The translations under genes were made by a program, and so were the position numbers. The notes below the pieces were generated by a model, which was given only the letters and a program-made list of their open reading frames with translations, made no database searches and was not told the origin of the DNA. A stretch of DNA of 64,000 nt, taken from Flavobacteriales bacterium. Lineage in GTDB: Bacteria > Bacteroidota > Bacteroidia > Flavobacteriales > Schleiferiaceae. The stretch is from assembly GCA_012269745.1 (NCBI GenBank), contig JAAXJR010000032.1, positions 29,137 through 93,136 of the forward strand, in the 5' to 3' direction. Every line of letters begins with the position of its first letter. Position 1 is the stretch's first letter. Shown in pieces: positions 42,981-52,889 of the stretch.

Positions 42981-43316
42981 TTAGAAAATGGCCTCAACGA
43001 CCGTGTAGACAACGATAAAAAGAAAGAACAGCCACATCGCAAGGGCCAACTTGCCCCATTTGACGCTTTTACCTTGTTCTAAGACATCAACTATTCTTTC
43101 CTCTAGTTCGCCTAATCCTAGAGCTTCATAGTCCTCCTTAGGCTTGGCTTTATAGCCTAGAATTTCTGGCGTGAGAAAGAATGCCTTTTCCCCCTCGTCA
43201 AATTCGAACCAGTCCTCACTAAAATCTGTAAGAGAATCCTTTAGCTCGTCCATTTCACTTGAAGAAATAGCACGTTCACCGATGGTATTCTGTAAGTGAC
43301 GAATAGTCTTTTCCAT
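42981..43316 (-). CDS. Hypothetical tail-anchored membrane protein
   Basis: 111 residues with an acidic, helical cytosolic part and a single C-terminal membrane helix (LALAMWLFFLFIVVYTVVEAI). It has no signal peptide, so the N-terminus faces the cytosol. No family is recognised. It stands alone between two terminators; the downstream one is shared with efp. Confidence 0.6.
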   Translation of the reverse strand: MEKTIRHLQNTIGERAISSSEMDELKDSLTDFSEDWFEFDEGEKAFFLTPEILGYKAKPKEDYEALGLGELEERIVDVLEQGKSVKWGKLALAMWLFFLFIVVYTVVEAIF

Positions 43317-43332
43317 GGGGCAAATTTAGCGC

Positions 43333-43365
43333 AAAAAAAACCGCCGCTCCCTGCGGGAGCGGCGG
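43333..43365 (-). terminator. Strong terminator after the first susD gene
   Basis: Perfect 11-bp stem CCGCCGCTCCC / GGGAGCGGCGG with loop TGC; on the minus strand it is followed by a run of eight Ts. It lies 28 bases after the susD stop. Confidence 0.9.
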
Positions 43366-43393
43366 CCTTTATATGATCAAATGATCTGTCGGA

Positions 43394-44803
43394 TTACATA
43401 TCCCAAAATACTTTTGCGAATGTATCATCACCGTTGAATTTAGCACCAGCTGCTTCAACATTGCTTAGGTTCAATGAGTACTCATCCAATGGGTAGGAGT
43501 AACGCGAAGGCGTCACTGTTTGAGCCAAGTTGGCTGTAGCCATAGGAATATCGTACTGACGAACTGCAGCATAAGCTTCAGCCGCGTTGCTGTACATAGC
43601 AATCCACTTCTGAACACCGATCTGAGTTGCAGCAGTAGTAGCATTGAATGCCACCATTGAGTGCATCATGTAAGTATCAGCATCAGCAGAAGAACCACCC
43701 CACTCTTCGATAGAAGCACGAATAGCATTCTCGTAGTGTGTAGCAGCATCACCTGTTCCTGCCCAACCTGCAACCGCAGCGTGAGCCATCAAGAACTCAG
43801 TTTCAACGTAGCTAATCGCCGCGTGAGACCAAGTTGGATCTTCCAATGCAGTACCTGGCTGAGAGAACTGGTAGTAATCTGATTGCAATCCGTGCGGAGC
43901 ACCGATTACAGAATCAGAACCACCAAGGTTCTTGAAGAAGCCAGCACGACGTGGGTCAGCCAAGCCATTCAATACATCACCTAACGTAGCAGAAGCGATA
44001 AAGTCAGTACGACCGCTCTGAACTAGTGTTTCCCACATTGGGTGTGTATGAGGAGGAGCTGACGAGTAGAACAAACGCATATCATCAGCAGATGAAGCGA
44101 ATACACCACCAGCGATAGCCTTCTCACCGTACGTTTTTGCCATTGCAGCATCAGCGTCGATCATACGAACCGCCATACGCAACATCAAAGAGTTAGCTGC
44201 CATTTTCCAAGAATCAGCACTACCACCATAGATGATGTCTGAGCTTCCGAAAGCGTTTGAACCGCTAAGGTTACCTACCGCTGCATCTAAACGAGCCAAT
44301 AGGTCTGCGTAGATAGCTGCATCATCATCGTAAGAAGGAGTATTAGATTCACCTAGAGCTTCCGAGTAAGGAACATCTCCGAAAAGGTCAACCAACAAAG
44401 AGTAAGCAAGTACTTCAACCACCTCGATAGCTGCTTCAGAAGCCGCGATTTCTGCGTTTGAAGCAACAACATCAGCCAAAGCTGAACGCGCTTCTTCACA
44501 ATCGCGAATTACCGTAGTGTACATGCGTACGAATGTATTTCCGTTTACGTCACGATCGTTCAACTGGAAGTTTGATTCGTCAACGTACGTAGTCTGCGTC
44601 CAGTGCTGAGACCAAAGACGCAAGTTGTTCAAGTTCACATTTTGTACAGACGTAAAGTCATAATAACCCATAGTTGCATTAGCGAATAACGCTCCTGCAG
44701 GTACAGCTTCTGGAGCTTTACCGTTTACGTTAAGGTCAGAAAGATCACTAGTACAAGAAGTGATAGCAAGTGCAGCTGCTGCTGCGAATAATATCTTTTT
44801 CAT
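43394..44803 (-). CDS. SusD/RagB-family lipoprotein (pair B)
   Basis: Surface-exposed glycan- or peptide-binding lipoprotein that forms the lid on its SusC barrel. Signal and lipobox LAITSC (residues 12-17). 469 residues, smaller than most SusD proteins and of the SusD-like_2 type; TPR-type helices surround a ligand-binding face. Motifs LVDLFGDVPYSEALGE and the ending AKVFWDM are typical; both SusD proteins here end in WDM. It follows its susC by 13 bases. No glycoside hydrolase or peptidase is adjacent, so the ligand is unknown. Confidence 0.93.
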   Translation of the reverse strand: MKKILFAAAAALAITSCTSDLSDLNVNGKAPEAVPAGALFANATMGYYDFTSVQNVNLNNLRLWSQHWTQTTYVDESNFQLNDRDVNGNTFVRMYTTVIRDCEEARSALADVVASNAEIAASEAAIEVVEVLAYSLLVDLFGDVPYSEALGESNTPSYDDDAAIYADLLARLDAAVGNLSGSNAFGSSDIIYGGSADSWKMAANSLMLRMAVRMIDADAAMAKTYGEKAIAGGVFASSADDMRLFYSSAPPHTHPMWETLVQSGRTDFIASATLGDVLNGLADPRRAGFFKNLGGSDSVIGAPHGLQSDYYQFSQPGTALEDPTWSHAAISYVETEFLMAHAAVAGWAGTGDAATHYENAIRASIEEWGGSSADADTYMMHSMVAFNATTAATQIGVQKWIAMYSNAAEAYAAVRQYDIPMATANLAQTVTPSRYSYPLDEYSLNLSNVEAAGAKFNGDDTFAKVFWDM

Positions 44804-44816
44804 TTCTCGTTACTTT

Positions 44817-47800
44817 TTAGAATTTAACTCTCAAGTTGAAACCGACCTCACGTAGTGATGGATATGCACCTGATTGGTATCCTTGTAAGTTACCTGCTGC
44901 AAGACCTGCCTCTGGATCAGAGAACTCAGTGTTCTTGTAAAGAATAGCTAAGTTTCTACCGATCAAGCTGATGTCTACACCTGCAACTGGTAAATCACCC
45001 AATGCTGCAGTTGGAACAGCGTAGGTTACCGCAACCTCTCTCAACTTAATGAAAGAAGCATCGTGTACGTGCAATTCCTGAACGCGGTTAGTCCATCCCA
45101 ATGATGTACCGTAGTCGTTCATCCATAAGTGTGGAAGCTCACCACCAACGTTCGTTGGATTGCCGTCAGCATCCGTAGATCCATCCCAAAGTTTTGGTGT
45201 TTCAATACCGAGGTACGCAACCTCAGCAAATGTCAAACCACCACCATCTTCTAGGTTAGAACGGATTGGATTTCCAGCAGCGTTAGTACCTGCTTGGAAG
45301 TCATATACACCTGTTCCGTAACCGTAGTAAGTATCTAATGAGAAGAAGTCACCACCCATCTGCATATCAATCAACGCAGAAGCAGTGATGTTTTTCCAAG
45401 AGAACGAGTTGTTGATACCACCTCTCCAATCTGCTTGGATGTTACCAATAACACCGTAATCACCTGCCCAGTAACGAGCACCGCCACGAGAGTTTGACCA
45501 ATCGTAAACTAGTGGTGCACCACTTTCTGGGTCACGTACAAACTGAGTACCTTCTAGCGCACCGTAAGCTTCGCCTACACGTGCAACCATATTCATACCA
45601 CCTTGTACTGAACCAAGAATCAAAGACTCTGAGTCACCGAACAACTCGACTACTGTGTTGCGGTTACGCGACCAGTTGATGTTGATGTCCCATTGGAAGT
45701 CTTTTGTCTTTACTGGAGTTACGTAAGCACTTAATTCCAAACCTTTGTTATCGATTTGACCAGCGTTCACATACTTGTAGTACGTACCTGTTGCAGAACT
45801 TACCTGTGCAGGAAGAATCTGGTTGTAGGTAGAACTCTGGTAAGCACTGATATCTAATCCAGCACGGTTCTTAAAGAACTTCATTTCGATACCTGCCTCT
45901 GTGCTCTCAGTACGCTCTGGCAACAAGCTTGAGTTGTTTTGAGTAGAAGGAGCAGAAGCAAGAGTAACACCATTGAATGGTGTACCGATTCCGTAAGCAT
46001 CAACAAGTGCTTGTGCAGGTGCATCAGCACCAACAGCTGCCCAGTTCAAACGAACTTTACCAAACTCAAGCACATCAGAGTCGATGAATTCTGAGAAGAT
46101 GAAGCTCAATGTTGCTGACGGGTAGAAGTACGTATTGTTTTCTACAGGAAGTGTAGAACTAACATCTTGACGCGCTGAAAGATCAGCATACAAGAAGTTC
46201 TTGTATCCAAACGATGCTTGACCGTAGAAACCATCAACACCAATCTGGTATGCAGTCTCAGATGGTGCAGCTGGAGCTGCAACTGAGTTACTCAAAGCAT
46301 AAACTCCAGGTACAACTAGTCCACCATTAGTGGCTGCGTAGATGCTCTGGAATGAAGTACGACGTTGGTTGTAACCAAGCATACCTGCAAAGCTCAAGTC
46401 TCCGTTGTCGCCGAAGTATTTGTTCCAGTTCAAGAACAAATCGTTGTTGCGCTCAGTAAACGAACGGTTGTTACGAGAGTAACGGCTTACGTCAACAGAA
46501 CCTACTGCGATACGCTCTTCACGAAGTTCAGAGTATGTATCCGCTGTCATACGACCTGTTAACTTCAACCACTCATTGATCTGGTATTCTGCCATTACGT
46601 TACCAACGATACGATCACGTACGTCAGTTGCAAAGTTCTCAAGCGCTGAGAAGTAGAAGTTATCAAAGTAGTGAGGCTTTGTGGGGGCAGCTGCACCGTA
46701 ACCGTAAGCATTCCAAGAGTAGTTCTTACGACCGTAGTTCATGTATGCATCCTTCTGAGCAGCCATATCCGTAGATACAATGTACCATTGACGGAAACTT
46801 TGGTTAGGGTTACGAGAATCGTAACCAGTACCGTAACGACCTTTACCTTGTTGCTGAATGTAATTCGCTTTTGCACTAATCGTCAACTTATCAGAAGCGT
46901 TAAAGCGACCACTGAAGCTTACGTTATCACGACCAATATTTGATCCTGGTACAATACCTTTTTGATCGAAGCTTGTTGCAGATAAGCGGAACGATGTGTT
47001 CTCACCACCACCATCAATCGCAAAAGAGTTGTTGCGTGTTACGCTCTGCTCCCAGAAGCTCATTGCGCGGCTATCCGGCAATGCGTACTTCTTAGACTGA
47101 CCGTAAGTAGGCAATTCAGGGAAGATCGATTCCCAATCGTATACGTCTAGATTTGGATCTAGTGCAATACCCCATGATGCATCTTCACCCATTGGAAGTG
47201 CAATATCAAGGTTACCATCACCATCAACGTCCACAGCTTGTGCACGACCGTCAGTAAACGTCGAATCACCCGGCGCAGTTGTGATGTACGAAGGACCGTA
47301 GAAACGACCGTAACCAGGACCGTAAGAGTTCTGGTGACGAACGAATGTACTTTCGTTCACACGACCAACTGTAATACCAGTACTTGCAGTGATGCCCAAA
47401 GTCTTCTTACCGCCATTAGCCTTACCGCTCTTGGTTGTAATCATTACTACACCATTCGCAGCACGCGAACCGTATAGGGCAGTTGCAGCAGCACCCTTAA
47501 GTACCGAGATGTTCTCGATATCCTCTGGGTTGATATCCATTGCAGCGTTACCAAAATCATAACCACCACGACCGCGAGCTACATTGCCGCTGTTACCGGT
47601 AGCATTCGAGATTGGAATACCGTCCACTACGAATAGTGCTTGGTTATTACCTGTAAGAGATTTGTAACCACGGATTACTACGTTGGCAGAACCACCAAGA
47701 GTACCTGAACTCTTAATGTTTACACCAGCTACTTTACCACTCAAAGAGTTCATAAAGTTAGCATCCTTAACCTTGGTTACTTCCGCCCCATCAACCTCTT

Positions 47801-48164
47801 GAGTTGCATAACCTAGGGACTTCTTCTCACGAGAGATACCCAAAGCGGTTACAACAACTTCATCAAGTTGGCTGGCAGCAGCCTCCATTGAAACTTGTAG
47901 GAAATCCGAAGAAGCAACTACTTCTTGGGTCTCCATACCCATTGAAGAGAAAACCAATGTTGCCCCTTTCTCTGCAGTCAACGAGAATTTCCCGTCAAAA
48001 TCAGTCAAAGTTGCATTGTTGGTCCCCTTCTGTGCAACCGCCACACCTGGTAACGGTTCACCTGAAGCAGCATCACTAACGACACCAGAAACCGACTGTG
48101 CAACAGCGAAGTTTACTGATAGTACGAATAGTAGTACTGACCACAGTGACAATTTGTTTTTCAT
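44817..48164 (-). CDS. SusC/RagA-family TonB-linked outer-membrane protein (pair B)
   Basis: A TonB-dependent uptake barrel of 1115 residues. Signal peptide 1-20 or so, then a carboxypeptidase-D-like regulatory domain (SVSGVVSDAASGEPLPGVAV to about residue 95), the plug (LDEVVVTALG as TonB-box-like start, LFVVDGIPI, AALYGSRAANGVVMITTKSG), and a C-terminal barrel ending GFNLRVKF. I use the ATG at 48164; a longer reading to 48230 is part of the shared leader. The codon use is strongly biased, suggesting high expression. Paired with susD pair B. Confidence 0.95.
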   Translation of the reverse strand: MKNKLSLWSVLLFVLSVNFAVAQSVSGVVSDAASGEPLPGVAVAQKGTNNATLTDFDGKFSLTAEKGATLVFSSMGMETQEVVASSDFLQVSMEAAASQLDEVVVTALGISREKKSLGYATQEVDGAEVTKVKDANFMNSLSGKVAGVNIKSSGTLGGSANVVIRGYKSLTGNNQALFVVDGIPISNATGNSGNVARGRGGYDFGNAAMDINPEDIENISVLKGAAATALYGSRAANGVVMITTKSGKANGGKKTLGITASTGITVGRVNESTFVRHQNSYGPGYGRFYGPSYITTAPGDSTFTDGRAQAVDVDGDGNLDIALPMGEDASWGIALDPNLDVYDWESIFPELPTYGQSKKYALPDSRAMSFWEQSVTRNNSFAIDGGGENTSFRLSATSFDQKGIVPGSNIGRDNVSFSGRFNASDKLTISAKANYIQQQGKGRYGTGYDSRNPNQSFRQWYIVSTDMAAQKDAYMNYGRKNYSWNAYGYGAAAPTKPHYFDNFYFSALENFATDVRDRIVGNVMAEYQINEWLKLTGRMTADTYSELREERIAVGSVDVSRYSRNNRSFTERNNDLFLNWNKYFGDNGDLSFAGMLGYNQRRTSFQSIYAATNGGLVVPGVYALSNSVAAPAAPSETAYQIGVDGFYGQASFGYKNFLYADLSARQDVSSTLPVENNTYFYPSATLSFIFSEFIDSDVLEFGKVRLNWAAVGADAPAQALVDAYGIGTPFNGVTLASAPSTQNNSSLLPERTESTEAGIEMKFFKNRAGLDISAYQSSTYNQILPAQVSSATGTYYKYVNAGQIDNKGLELSAYVTPVKTKDFQWDININWSRNRNTVVELFGDSESLILGSVQGGMNMVARVGEAYGALEGTQFVRDPESGAPLVYDWSNSRGGARYWAGDYGVIGNIQADWRGGINNSFSWKNITASALIDMQMGGDFFSLDTYYGYGTGVYDFQAGTNAAGNPIRSNLEDGGGLTFAEVAYLGIETPKLWDGSTDADGNPTNVGGELPHLWMNDYGTSLGWTNRVQELHVHDASFIKLREVAVTYAVPTAALGDLPVAGVDISLIGRNLAILYKNTEFSDPEAGLAAGNLQGYQSGAYPSLREVGFNLRVKF

Positions 48165-48196
48165 TGTACCTGTTTTTGTTAAACGAATGTTAAGTA
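48154..48196 (-). repeat. Conserved 43-base susC leader (copy B)
   Basis: Identical over 43 bases to 52691-52733. It spans from 33 bases before the ATG to the fourth codon. The minus strand contains TTAACATTCG, TTTAACAAAAACAGG and the ATG. Homology stops sharply on both sides. Confidence 0.75.
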
Positions 48197-48283
48197 CGCG
48201 CAAAATGCCATTTATTCTAAGTATTTCCAAAAATTATCCATGCTATTTATTTTGCTTATACTAGATCATCTCCTATCGAACAC

Positions 48284-48319
48284 AAAAAAGCCCCCAAGCG
48301 CGATGCGCTTGGGGGCTTT
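48284..48319 (-). terminator. Strong terminator between the two susCD pairs
   Basis: Perfect 15-bp stem (48287-48301 with 48305-48319, core GCCCCCAAGCGC) with loop GAT. The minus-strand transcript runs into a T-tract (A6 on the plus strand). It is 26 bases after the stop of the susD gene of pair A and so separates the two transcription units. Confidence 0.92.
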
Positions 48320-48344
48320 GAGTTTGATCTAAGGATCTAATAGA

Positions 48345-49685
48345 TTACATATCCCACCATAGACGGTAAGTAGCATCAACACCGAACTTCTCGTCTGGAG
48401 ACGAAGTCAATGGCATTGGTACGTTATCACCGTTGTATAGGTATTCACCCTCTGGGTAAGGCATTCTGCGTGGCATACCGCTCAAGTTAGCGTCAGCCGG
48501 TGCAGACAATGCTGGGAAACCAGTTCTTCTCCAGTCAGTCCAAGACTCACCAGTTGAGAACATGGCTACGTACTTCTCGTTCATGATCAATTCTAGATCA
48601 GTTGTAGCTGGCAACGCTGCAATATAAGTTGCAATGCTTGCAGCATCAACACCCAACCAAGTCATGTGAGCGTCAATAGCAGCTTCCAAAGTTGTGCGAG
48701 CGTCTGTAGCGCTTGATGCCAACTGAGCTTCTGCTTTAACAAACATGATCTCGAATGGAGTAACGATTGGAAGAGCTGAAGTAGCGCTACCGTAAGCAGG
48801 CATAGTAGTACTATCTGCAGAACGGTAGAAATCGATACGTGGATCAGAAGATGCTTCCATCATGTCATACATAGTACCGAACTGGCTGATGTAACCTGCA
48901 CGATCGATAACAGTGAACTGGTACCAAGGGTTTTGGTTCAATGCAGCTTCGAAACCGATTGTACAGTAAACACCTGCGTTCAATGCATCATCACAAGCAG
49001 CAACTACATCAGCAGCATTGTACTGAGAAGTTTTGCTCAAGTGATTCAAGTAACGAGCACGAAGACCGTCAGCAGTTGCAGCCCAAGCTGCCAAATCACC
49101 ACCGTGGATCAAATCGTCACCACCTGGCATTACATCAGATGGCTGTGCCAATTCTGACTTACCATCGCTCAACAAAGAGAAGATAGTAGCGTAGATATCT
49201 TGTTGGCTGTCGTAAGACGCTTTCAAGTTATCTGCACCTTGTAGTGCCTGAGTGTAAGGAATATCACCAAAGTGATCCGTCAAAACACCCAAGTACATCG
49301 CTGTCATAATCTTTGCGATACCTGCGTACGCTGGTGCATTCAACTCAGCTGCTTTGTCTTCGATCAACTTAAGATCGTAAAGACCACCAGCGTAAGAGTT
49401 ATTCCATGGTGTAGAGAAATCACCCTCACCAATCTGTGCGTAACGGTTGTGCGCCAAAGATTGACGGTCCGTTCCTGTCATTTGCTGCATGAAGATGCTA
49501 GTCAAACGTGGTAGTACATCACCCTGCGTCATACCGTAAGCGGCTTGAGCAGAAGGAAGAAGTACTTCCATACTTACGTCAGAAGGACGGTTTTGGTCGA
49601 GCTTGTACTCTTCCAACCATGCGTCTGAACAAGCAGTAAACCCAACTGCGGCTACCGCTAATATTGCTAATGATTTAATTTTCAT
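48345..49685 (-). CDS. SusD/RagB-family lipoprotein (pair A)
   Basis: SusD-like_2 lipoprotein of 446 residues, lipobox GFTAC with the cysteine at about residue 19. Typical segments are GVLTDHFGDIPYTQALQGADN and the ending RLWWDM. It is 13 bases after its susC. It is only loosely similar to the other SusD in this window, so the two pairs are not recent whole duplicates. The ligand is unknown. Confidence 0.93.
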   Translation of the reverse strand: MKIKSLAILAVAAVGFTACSDAWLEEYKLDQNRPSDVSMEVLLPSAQAAYGMTQGDVLPRLTSIFMQQMTGTDRQSLAHNRYAQIGEGDFSTPWNNSYAGGLYDLKLIEDKAAELNAPAYAGIAKIMTAMYLGVLTDHFGDIPYTQALQGADNLKASYDSQQDIYATIFSLLSDGKSELAQPSDVMPGGDDLIHGGDLAAWAATADGLRARYLNHLSKTSQYNAADVVAACDDALNAGVYCTIGFEAALNQNPWYQFTVIDRAGYISQFGTMYDMMEASSDPRIDFYRSADSTTMPAYGSATSALPIVTPFEIMFVKAEAQLASSATDARTTLEAAIDAHMTWLGVDAASIATYIAALPATTDLELIMNEKYVAMFSTGESWTDWRRTGFPALSAPADANLSGMPRRMPYPEGEYLYNGDNVPMPLTSSPDEKFGVDATYRLWWDM

Positions 49686-49698
49686 AATGCTTAATTTT

Positions 49699-52600
49699 TT
49701 AGAGGTTAGCCTTCAAGTTGAAGATTACACCCATGGTATTAGGCATGTTGAAGTAATCCGCACCTTGGCTGTTAGTCGCACCAGAAAGGTTAGTTTCTGG
49801 ATCAACACCACGGTAAGGAGTTCTCAAGAAGATGTTGCGACCGCTAACACCTACTGACAAACCTTTCAACTTAGTACCATTTAGGGCATCAGCATCAAAC
49901 TTGTAGTTCACACCAATGTTTCTCAAACGAACCCAGCTACCGTCCTCAATGAATGGACGAGAAGCACCAGTAAATCCTGATAGTGGGCCTAGAGCGTAAG
50001 AATCGATATCGTTCAAGATAGGAGTAGTGTTTGGCTGACCGCTGATGTCATTACCGTCAGCATCAGTAGTACCTGGCGCGTAAACACCGCTGTTACCCAT
50101 TACTACATCTTCCCATACGAATGTTTCACCACGACCTGTTCCATCTGGCATTACGTCAGTATCGATGTGCGTACCGAAGTAGTACAATGCACCACGAGTA
50201 CCGTTCCAGATATCACCACCTTGGCGAATGTCCCATAGCATATTGAAGCTCCAGTTCTTGTAAGAAGCAGCTGAAGTAATACCCATCAAGTAATCTGGGT
50301 TTGGATCACCAACTACAACCTCAGTAGAAGAGTAGATTGGGTAACCAGAAGCATCAACAAGAGCGTTACCGTTCTCATCACGTGCCCAGTCATCACCGTA
50401 TAGTGTACCGTAAGCTTCACCTTCAACTAGACGTTGGTTAGCACCGAAGAAGCCCCATGGTAGAGAAATTACATCTACACCATCAGCCAATTTCTTAACG
50501 ATGTTACGGTTACGAGTGAAAGTCATACCTGCATCCCAAGTGAAGTCATCAGTCTTAACTAGGTTAGCGTTCAATTGCAATTCAACACCAGTGTTCGTCA
50601 TAGAACCTGCGTTGATGAATGAAGAAGTAAAACCTGAAGAACCAGCAACTGGTACTGCAACGATCAAATCTTCAGAAGTCTGCTGGTACAATGTGATGTC
50701 TGCAGAAATCTTGTTGTTGAACATACGTACTTCACCACCAATCTCATTAGTTACGGTAAACTCTGGACGTAGATCCGGGTTACCCAAAGTATTGCTCTGA
50801 GTAAAACCAGTTACACCTAAGTAAGGGAAGCTAATACCGTTGATCCAACCTGAACCAACACCTGCTTGGTTGAAGTAAGTTGCGTTCGAAGCGAAACCTG
50901 GTTCAGAACCAACTTTTGCAGAAGAAACACGCAACTTAGCGAAGTTCAATACATCACTTTCGATACCTAGAGCTTCGGTTAGGATTAATGCCAAAGAAGC
51001 AGATGGGTAAAGAATAGGAGTTGCAACGTTACCGAACGTAGATGCTTGGTCACGACGAGCTGTCAAAGTTAAGTACGCCCAATCAGCGTAGTCAAACTGA
51101 GCCTCACCATATACACCCCATAGACGACGACCTACAAAGCTTTCGTAAGCTTGTTGGTTCTGTGCGTTGCTCATGTTGTAGAAGTTTGGCAATACCAAAC
51201 CAGTACCGTAAGTACCTACATATTTACGATCACGTTGGTTGGCGTTGAATCCTCCAAAGAAGTTAGCACCAATAGGACCTAGATCCATACTGTAACGTGC
51301 AGTAAGATCGTGGTTTTGCTCTTTTACAGTGTAAACCTCATCAGAGATAGAACCACCTGGGAATGTACGAGAGTTGATCGAAATGATCTGCTTACGTACA
51401 TCAGAGTATTGGTCGATACCGTAACGGTAGCTTACCAATAGATTCTCAACTGGTGACCAATCGAACTTAGTGTAACCGAATACGCGGTTTACGTCATCCG
51501 TAAATGGGTTCATGTTAATGGTCCAGTATGGGTTATCGTAACCACCACCTGCACGGTAGTTTCTTTGAGAACCGTCAGCGTTCAAGAAAGCTGCTGGATC
51601 AGTTGGATCAGTAACACCGTTTGAGTTATCAAACGTTGGAGGAGTACGCAACAAACCTAGCATCAAACCAGATGTGTTAGAACCCTGCTGAACACGGTAA
51701 CCACCTGAGTTAGAGTAAGCCAAAGAAGCTGTCGCTTTCAAGTTTGTAGCGATCTGACCAGTTCCTGTCAAACGAATAGTAGTACGATCGAACTGGTTCA
51801 ATGGAACGATACCCTGGTCTTGCAAGTTTGCAATAGACAAGTAGTAAGAAGATTTCTGACCACCACCTGACAAAGTCAAAGAGTTGTTCAATCTTCTACC
51901 GTTCTGGAAAAATGCAGTGTTATCGTAAGGAGTTACACCGCCAGTAGCATCTTGAGTAATGTTACCGTCAGCATCGTAACCTAGGTCTGCAAGTGCAGGA
52001 CCCCATGAGAATGGGTTTGAAGTACCACCACCGTAAGTACCAAAGTAACCTTGAGAGTACTTGTTTTGAGTCTCTGGCAACTTATTCACCTGAGAGATCT
52101 CAAGAGAAGAGCTCACGTTTACTTTGAAGTCTTGGCCGTAAGCACCCTTCTTAGTAGTAATTAGAATTACACCGTTTGCACCACGAGTACCGTAAAGAGC
52201 TGCAGCAGCACCACCTTTAAGTACAGAGATGCTCTCGATATCATCTGGGTTGATATCAATAGCACGGTTAGAGTTCGCAACACCCGCACGCAAGTCAGAA
52301 GTAGCGATCTGAGAGTTGTCAATTGGCACACCGTCAACAACCATCAAAGGCTGGTTGTCGTTCGCAGTAAACGTTGCGTTACCACGAATCTTGATGTAAG
52401 AAGCAGCACCAGCAGCACCCGATGAGTTGGTTACTTGAACACCACTCACCTTAGCAGAGATACCACTAACGATGTTTGATTCACCTGATTCCTTGATAGA
52501 AGCACCTTTTACTTCCTCTACGCCGAAACCTAGGGCCTTTTTTTCACGAGCGATACCACCGGCAGTAACTACTACCTCTTCCAATTGCTCAAACACATCT

Positions 52601-52701
52601 GGAAGCTCTGGCACCTCGCCTTGATCTGGTTCATTCTGTGCAAACGCAGTCGCGCTGAAAGCAATCAGAAATGACCAAACGAGTAAAAACTTGTTTTTCA
52701 T
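49699..52701 (-). CDS. SusC/RagA-family TonB-linked protein lacking the N-terminal regulatory domain (pair A)
   Basis: An outer-membrane uptake barrel of 1000 residues. The signal peptide ([17 protein letters not shown]) is followed directly by a short acidic linker with [21 protein letters not shown], and then the plug ([40 protein letters not shown]) and barrel (ending [10 protein letters not shown]). The carboxypeptidase-D-like regulatory domain of about 80 residues that is standard in SusC is missing, while pair B has it. I use the ATG at 52701. It shares the leader with pair B. The absent domain may mean a changed coupling to TonB or to the SusD partner. Confidence 0.93.
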   Translation of the reverse strand: MKNKFLLVWSFLIAFSATAFAQNEPDQGEVPELPDVFEQLEEVVVTAGGIAREKKALGFGVEEVKGASIKESGESNIVSGISAKVSGVQVTNSSGAAGAASYIKIRGNATFTANDNQPLMVVDGVPIDNSQIATSDLRAGVANSNRAIDINPDDIESISVLKGGAAAALYGTRGANGVILITTKKGAYGQDFKVNVSSSLEISQVNKLPETQNKYSQGYFGTYGGGTSNPFSWGPALADLGYDADGNITQDATGGVTPYDNTAFFQNGRRLNNSLTLSGGGQKSSYYLSIANLQDQGIVPLNQFDRTTIRLTGTGQIATNLKATASLAYSNSGGYRVQQGSNTSGLMLGLLRTPPTFDNSNGVTDPTDPAAFLNADGSQRNYRAGGGYDNPYWTINMNPFTDDVNRVFGYTKFDWSPVENLLVSYRYGIDQYSDVRKQIISINSRTFPGGSISDEVYTVKEQNHDLTARYSMDLGPIGANFFGGFNANQRDRKYVGTYGTGLVLPNFYNMSNAQNQQAYESFVGRRLWGVYGEAQFDYADWAYLTLTARRDQASTFGNVATPILYPSASLALILTEALGIESDVLNFAKLRVSSAKVGSEPGFASNATYFNQAGVGSGWINGISFPYLGVTGFTQSNTLGNPDLRPEFTVTNEIGGEVRMFNNKISADITLYQQTSEDLIVAVPVAGSSGFTSSFINAGSMTNTGVELQLNANLVKTDDFTWDAGMTFTRNRNIVKKLADGVDVISLPWGFFGANQRLVEGEAYGTLYGDDWARDENGNALVDASGYPIYSSTEVVVGDPNPDYLMGITSAASYKNWSFNMLWDIRQGGDIWNGTRGALYYFGTHIDTDVMPDGTGRGETFVWEDVVMGNSGVYAPGTTDADGNDISGQPNTTPILNDIDSYALGPLSGFTGASRPFIEDGSWVRLRNIGVNYKFDADALNGTKLKGLSVGVSGRNIFLRTPYRGVDPETNLSGATNSQGADYFNMPNTMGVIFNLKANL

Positions 52702-52733
52702 TGTACCTGTTTTTGTTAAACGAATGTTAAGTA
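52691..52733 (-). repeat. Conserved 43-base susC leader (copy A)
   Basis: Identical to 48154-48196, covering the same segment around the start codon. The copy is followed upstream by unrelated sequence. Confidence 0.75.
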
Positions 52734-52798
52734 GCGCTAAAATTGCACTTTCACAGAAATGAAACAAGCATCAAAAGAAAAAGTTTACTCAAAAAAAG

Positions 52799-52806
52799 CA
52801 AACATA
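52799..52806 (-). promoter_or_regulatory. -7 promoter element (TATGTTTG) of susC pair A
   Basis: The minus strand reads TATGTTTG, matching TAnnTTTG, 97 bases before the ATG; a TTG lies 14 bases upstream of it, shorter than the usual 18. The long leader between the box and the ATG contains the shared 43-base segment at its end. Confidence 0.4.
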
Positions 52807-52889
52807 AGATTGTCTTATTTCAATGATATCCTCTCCTTTATGCATAAGCCTGTTAATCAAAGCCTGATTTATTGAGGATATTGCAATTT

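Noticed and set aside
47804..48264. Frames opposite the susC gene of pair B
   Set aside because: Shadows produced by strong codon bias in susC; repeated similar shadows occur in all four susC/susD genes.
43394..52701. A complete polysaccharide utilization locus
   Set aside because: Two SusC/SusD pairs are present but no glycoside hydrolase, lyase, sulfatase or hybrid sensor is nearby, so I call only uptake pairs.
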